Source: Verticillium longisporum (Eukaryota; Ascomycota; Sordariomycetes; Glomerellales; Plectosphaerellaceae). Taken from it: a DNA stretch of 64,000 nucleotides. The position numbers were made by a program, and so were the translations under genes. The notes beneath the pieces were generated by a model. It was not told where the DNA came from. It made no database searches and was given only the letters and a program-made list of their open reading frames with translations. Every line of letters begins with the position of its first letter. Within the stretch, counting starts at the first letter, position 1. Positions 60,840-64,000 of the stretch are shown one piece after another. The DNA is taken from the NCBI GenBank assembly GCA_019188255.1, contig JAETXT010000010.1, forward strand, positions 2,914,001 to 2,978,000. The letters are read 5' to 3'.

Positions 60840-62395
60840 GATGTGTGTTGAAGACTTGGGCAGCACACACGGGCGAAACAAACACCTCAGCGACCACTTG
60901 GATCTTTCAACAAGGCAATCCAAATTGACAATTCCATACGCAAAAGAAAAAAGCGAGGCCGACCACTGTATATGATGGGAGGAAACCTCATATAGTGCCC
61001 GCATCCGGTCGAGATACCGGACAATAGCTGCATCAATGAGGAGCCCGTCGTTGGTGTCAGGAGCTCATGAGGCCGAACCTACCCTGTGCAACCCACTGAC
61101 TTCGTGGGTCTGTGACTTGATGCCCGAAGCAAGACGACGTCACGCGCGGCGTCACGTCGGAAAGTCGGCTTGAGCGGTCAAGAGATGAGCAATGTGAACC
61201 ATTCGGGCAGATGCCTTGACATGCAGTTTGTCAGGTCACAAGCCCGCCTGGCTAATCACAGTGAAAGGGTATGGCATCAGCGACTGCAAACCAACAGGCT
61301 GCTTCCGAGGGTTCCGGCGATACTCATAATGACGAGAAACTGGTGTTCACAAGATCAAGGTTTCCAACAACCAGTAACGAGTCTCGTCCTGTTTGACTAC
61401 GCACTACAGGCCAAGCATACGATATGTGACAGGCATGCTTATGGAGAGACGAAACATGGGCAACATAGGTGCCGAAGACTGGCAACCGCTCGGCAGAATT
61501 GTCTTTGCAGTGGCCGACTGCCAGGATACCTCCATTCGGACCATGTGCCAGTCCATGGAACCTAACGCAGTGAGGTGGACGATGATGGGTGGGGGCATGT
61601 GGGCGGGAGCATAGGGCTGGTTCACTGTGAAGAGAATAATGGTGGGTTAGGTGTCACGACAAAAATGATCTCCTGGAGCAGGCCAGACGTCGGTGGGGCT
61701 GACTTAGGTAGTGTGAGGACAGAGAATGGATATCTGCAATAGTCCTCGACAGAGTACCACACTAATTACCAAGGCACCCAATGTAGGTCAAACGTTATCC
61801 CCCCCCCAAAAAAAAGGGAACGTTCCGTCGTCGTCGACCTACGCCTGTGTTCACTCTCGAGTTTCGGCATGCTTACAATTGTCTCATAGCCTTGATGCCA
61901 CCGAGGGTTGCCAATTGGCTGGTGTCTCGTCATGATATTCAGACGAGCTACCCTCACTGCCAAGACGGGCTGATGTACGCGTGAGCATAGGCGGGTTGTC
62001 AGCCCCTCCCGAACGCGAATAACACCCAATGACACACGTCTGTGGCGATGTCTACTATCATGGAAACCCCGAGCAATCCGACAAGGACAACAGTTACAGT
62101 ACAAACGCTCAGATGTTCGGGAACAATATACAGTCCGATGATGCAGTGTAAGACATCGGAGCTGTCCAAGCCAGGTAGCACCGGATGCACCGGGAGGTCC
62201 CGAAGCCGAGTGCGACTAGGAGATGTCCATGTGAACGTGTGTAGGGAGTGGCGTGCTGTGAACGTATCCACGAGCAGAAATGATCCCCTCTAACATGAAG
62301 AGCATGTATGAGGGCCTTACTGATAATCTGGCATGTCAATTCAACTGTTGATACACTGCGTTTTTTCTTGTTCCCTGCAGAGGCACGACAGCTGT
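60840..62395. other. 1.5-kb intergenic region
   Basis: Several short open frames on both strands have no family resemblance. The part next to 60840 is the Ytp1-like promoter. Near 61798-61816 there is a C-run followed by an A-run. I see no gene. Confidence 0.45.
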
Positions 62396-63346
62396 TCACA
62401 GCGACGACTTATCTTTCGTGATCCACCTCTCGGCGTCTGGCGTCTGTGCTACTTGACCCTCTGCTTCCAGTTTGCGCAAGATTTGTAACACCCCACCACT
62501 TGCCGGAACATGCAGTGCTTCGGGGACGTCCCTGTATATGACCTTGACAAGCTCCATGACGGTCCAGTCATCCGATTGACTGCCGACACCAGCCCGCTCA
62601 TGAGAGGTCCGTAGCATTCGTAAAACTTGGTTCTCCCGTTCCTGGCGATGGCGGATGTACTCGACAATCTTGGCCGGTCCGTCGGAGACAACAGGTCCAT
62701 GTCCGGGATAAGCTCTCCCCTTGAACATGTGACGCATACGTTCGAGACTGTCAACATAGACACCCAGGTCCTCAAAAACGGCTGTGCCGTGGCCCAGTAC
62801 GTTATCTGCCGTGAACATGGCGTCCTCCTCGTGGAAGACAAAGGCCACATGGTCAGTAGTATGACCTGGGGAGTGCACCGCTGTTAAGCTGGCCCCCGAA
62901 ACACCGAAGGTCTGGCCGTCGGCGATATTTCGTTGCCCATCTTCAGGCTCATTCTTATAGACTTGAGCCTCCGGGCAGATGTTCAAGATGTCGGCTATGC
63001 CTCCGGTGTGGTCATGATGCCAGTGACTGATAAGCACAGTTTCGATAGACGCCTTCTCTTCCTCAAGTGCAGACCTGACTGTTTCGGCCCAAGCGGGCTT
63101 GCCCTCGCCCGTGTCGATCAGAATGCGGCGCCTTCCAGTGCCCAGGAGATAAGTGTTGGTGCCCTGGAGGGTGAATTTGCCTGGATTCCCGCCAAGAATG
63201 CGGATGCATGCCGGACTCAGCCGTTCGATCGCAGGCAGTGCGGCCAACTGAGTTGCCATGCCTTTGACGGTATGGTTGTGATGGACGAAAAGACAACGTG
63301 AAATTGCGCGAAGACCTGGTTTCCTGCTCAATAGCGCCTTCGTCAT
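62396..63346 (-). CDS. LACTB2-type metallo-beta-lactamase fold protein
   Basis: This is an intronless gene of 316 residues. The metal site is clear: HWHHDHTGG at residues 108-116, a His in HSPGHTTDH, an Asp in FTADNVLGHG and a His in YPGHGPV. The C-terminal extension (MELVKVIYRDVPE, then GGVLQILRKLEAEG) is the winged-helix-like tail of LACTB2 relatives, which act as mitochondrial single-strand endoribonucleases. The first 25 residues (MTKALLSRKPGLRAISRCLF) are basic and could target mitochondria; Met30 is an alternative cytosolic start. Related enzymes serve as thioesterases in polyketide clusters, but no PKS gene is present here, so the RNase or general hydrolase reading is preferred. Confidence 0.85.
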   Translation of the reverse strand: MTKALLSRKPGLRAISRCLFVHHNHTVKGMATQLAALPAIERLSPACIRILGGNPGKFTLQGTNTYLLGTGRRRILIDTGEGKPAWAETVRSALEEEKASIETVLISHWHHDHTGGIADILNICPEAQVYKNEPEDGQRNIADGQTFGVSGASLTAVHSPGHTTDHVAFVFHEEDAMFTADNVLGHGTAVFEDLGVYVDSLERMRHMFKGRAYPGHGPVVSDGPAKIVEYIRHRQERENQVLRMLRTSHERAGVGSQSDDWTVMELVKVIYRDVPEALHVPASGGVLQILRKLEAEGQVAQTPDAERWITKDKSSL

Positions 63347-64000
63347 GGAATGGATCGTGTTGTCAAGGGCCTAGTTGCTTCGCGACGCCCAGATAGATCA
63401 TGTTTGGCAAAAAAGGTGAGGGGCGAACAGCTTCATTGTAGGTAGGAGACATAACCAGGGTTGGAAGGCGATGCCGAGGTAAATCCACTGCGCTGTTCCC
63501 TGTACCAACACGTACTGTCTCGATCGGGGTGTTACAGAGGCGTCAAGTCGCCTTGGGAAAGGTGCCACCTGTATTGGGTACCTGGCTTGCTCCTGGATAC
63601 CTGGGTGCCTACAAACAAGAAGGCCGCCTGGCTGACTCAGCGCCACCAGAGCGCGCTCTGAACTGGCTAAGAGTCGATTGTTATCTTATCTGCAAGATCA
63701 AGTCAGCGAACCTTGGACCCTGGCAATCCCCTACGCCATCCGGCTCGGCCATACATCGTGGGAATCACTGGAGTCAAGGTGCCCTCAGTCTGAATACCTA
63801 CGCGGGCTCCTTGCATCATACCGTCTGGGTCTGATCACAGCCGAGCGAGACTTACACAAGAGGTCGTATGAACACCCGGAAGACCAGCGTTCATTTTCCC
63901 ACTCTCTATTCTGATCCTCACTGGTCCTACCTCTTTTCCTGCTGCCCGCGGTCGCTCTCTCGTCCCGAGTCCATTGGCTGGGTGAGTTATTGTTTCGTTG
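63347..64000. other. End region without a supported gene
   Basis: This is upstream sequence of the LACTB2-type gene. The last 100 nt are C/T-rich and may be the leader of a gene beyond the window. No coding region is supported. Confidence 0.45.

Overview
The window reads as nuclear DNA of a filamentous ascomycete, most likely a Sordariomycete and perhaps Hypocreales. Genes are split by many short GT-AG introns (about 42-120 nt, one of 503 nt), coding sequence is GC-rich, and the set includes a full-length White Collar-1 with LOV, PAS and GATA modules, a fungal Inp1, RTA1 and Ytp1 family membrane proteins and an Rsc1/2-type bromodomain protein. No transposon, CRISPR array, rRNA gene or convincing tRNA gene was seen.

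Layout. 0.9-1.9 kb (+): proteasome lid subunit Rpn12. 2.3-6.3 kb (-): coatomer alpha. 7.0-11.6 kb (+): ER folding sensor UGGT, ending in KDEL. 12.2-14.6 kb (-): recombination ATPase Rad54. 15.2-16.5 kb (+): a small two-helix membrane protein and a mitochondrial carrier. 17.3-18.4 kb (+): a GliT-like disulfide oxidoreductase behind a promoter with four copies of one octamer. 19.1-20.5 kb (-): an unrecognised Gln/Pro-rich protein. 23.3-24.4 kb (-): RTA1-like exporter. 25.4-28.0 kb (-): peroxisome-inheritance factor Inp1. 29.1-30.4 kb (+): UsgS-like membrane protein. 31.1-32.8 kb (+): formamidase. 33.3-34.5 kb (-): deubiquitinase Otu1. 35.7-39.6 kb (+): chromatin remodeller subunit Rsc1/2. 41.6-42.9 kb (+): NYN-domain protein, followed in frame by a further 129-codon open frame. 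45.4-49.0 kb (-): WC-1. 51.2-54.7 kb (-): importin Kap121/Pse1. 55.8-57.5 kb (+): CBS protein Sds23. 58.0-58.3 kb (+): Rsa3-like ribosome assembly protein. 58.7-60.8 kb (-): Ytp1-like membrane protein. 62.4-63.3 kb (-): LACTB2-type metallo-beta-lactamase.

The genes are mostly unrelated housekeeping functions (proteolysis, secretory traffic, DNA repair, chromatin, nuclear import, light sensing). No biosynthetic cluster is visible; the GliT-like enzyme stands alone.

The most unusual feature is how many conserved genes carry small lesions: nine probable indel frameshifts (carrier, UsgS-like, Otu1, four in Kap121, two in Sds23), in-frame TAG codons in Rad54 and Sds23, and a GT-TG intron in coatomer alpha. 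Many indels lie in C or G runs and six fall between 51.6 and 57.0 kb, so uneven consensus quality is the simplest explanation. The Rad54 stop, the coatomer splice site and the NYN downstream frame still deserve experimental checks. Splice junctions given here were chosen by eye, using consensus ends, reading phase and family continuity.
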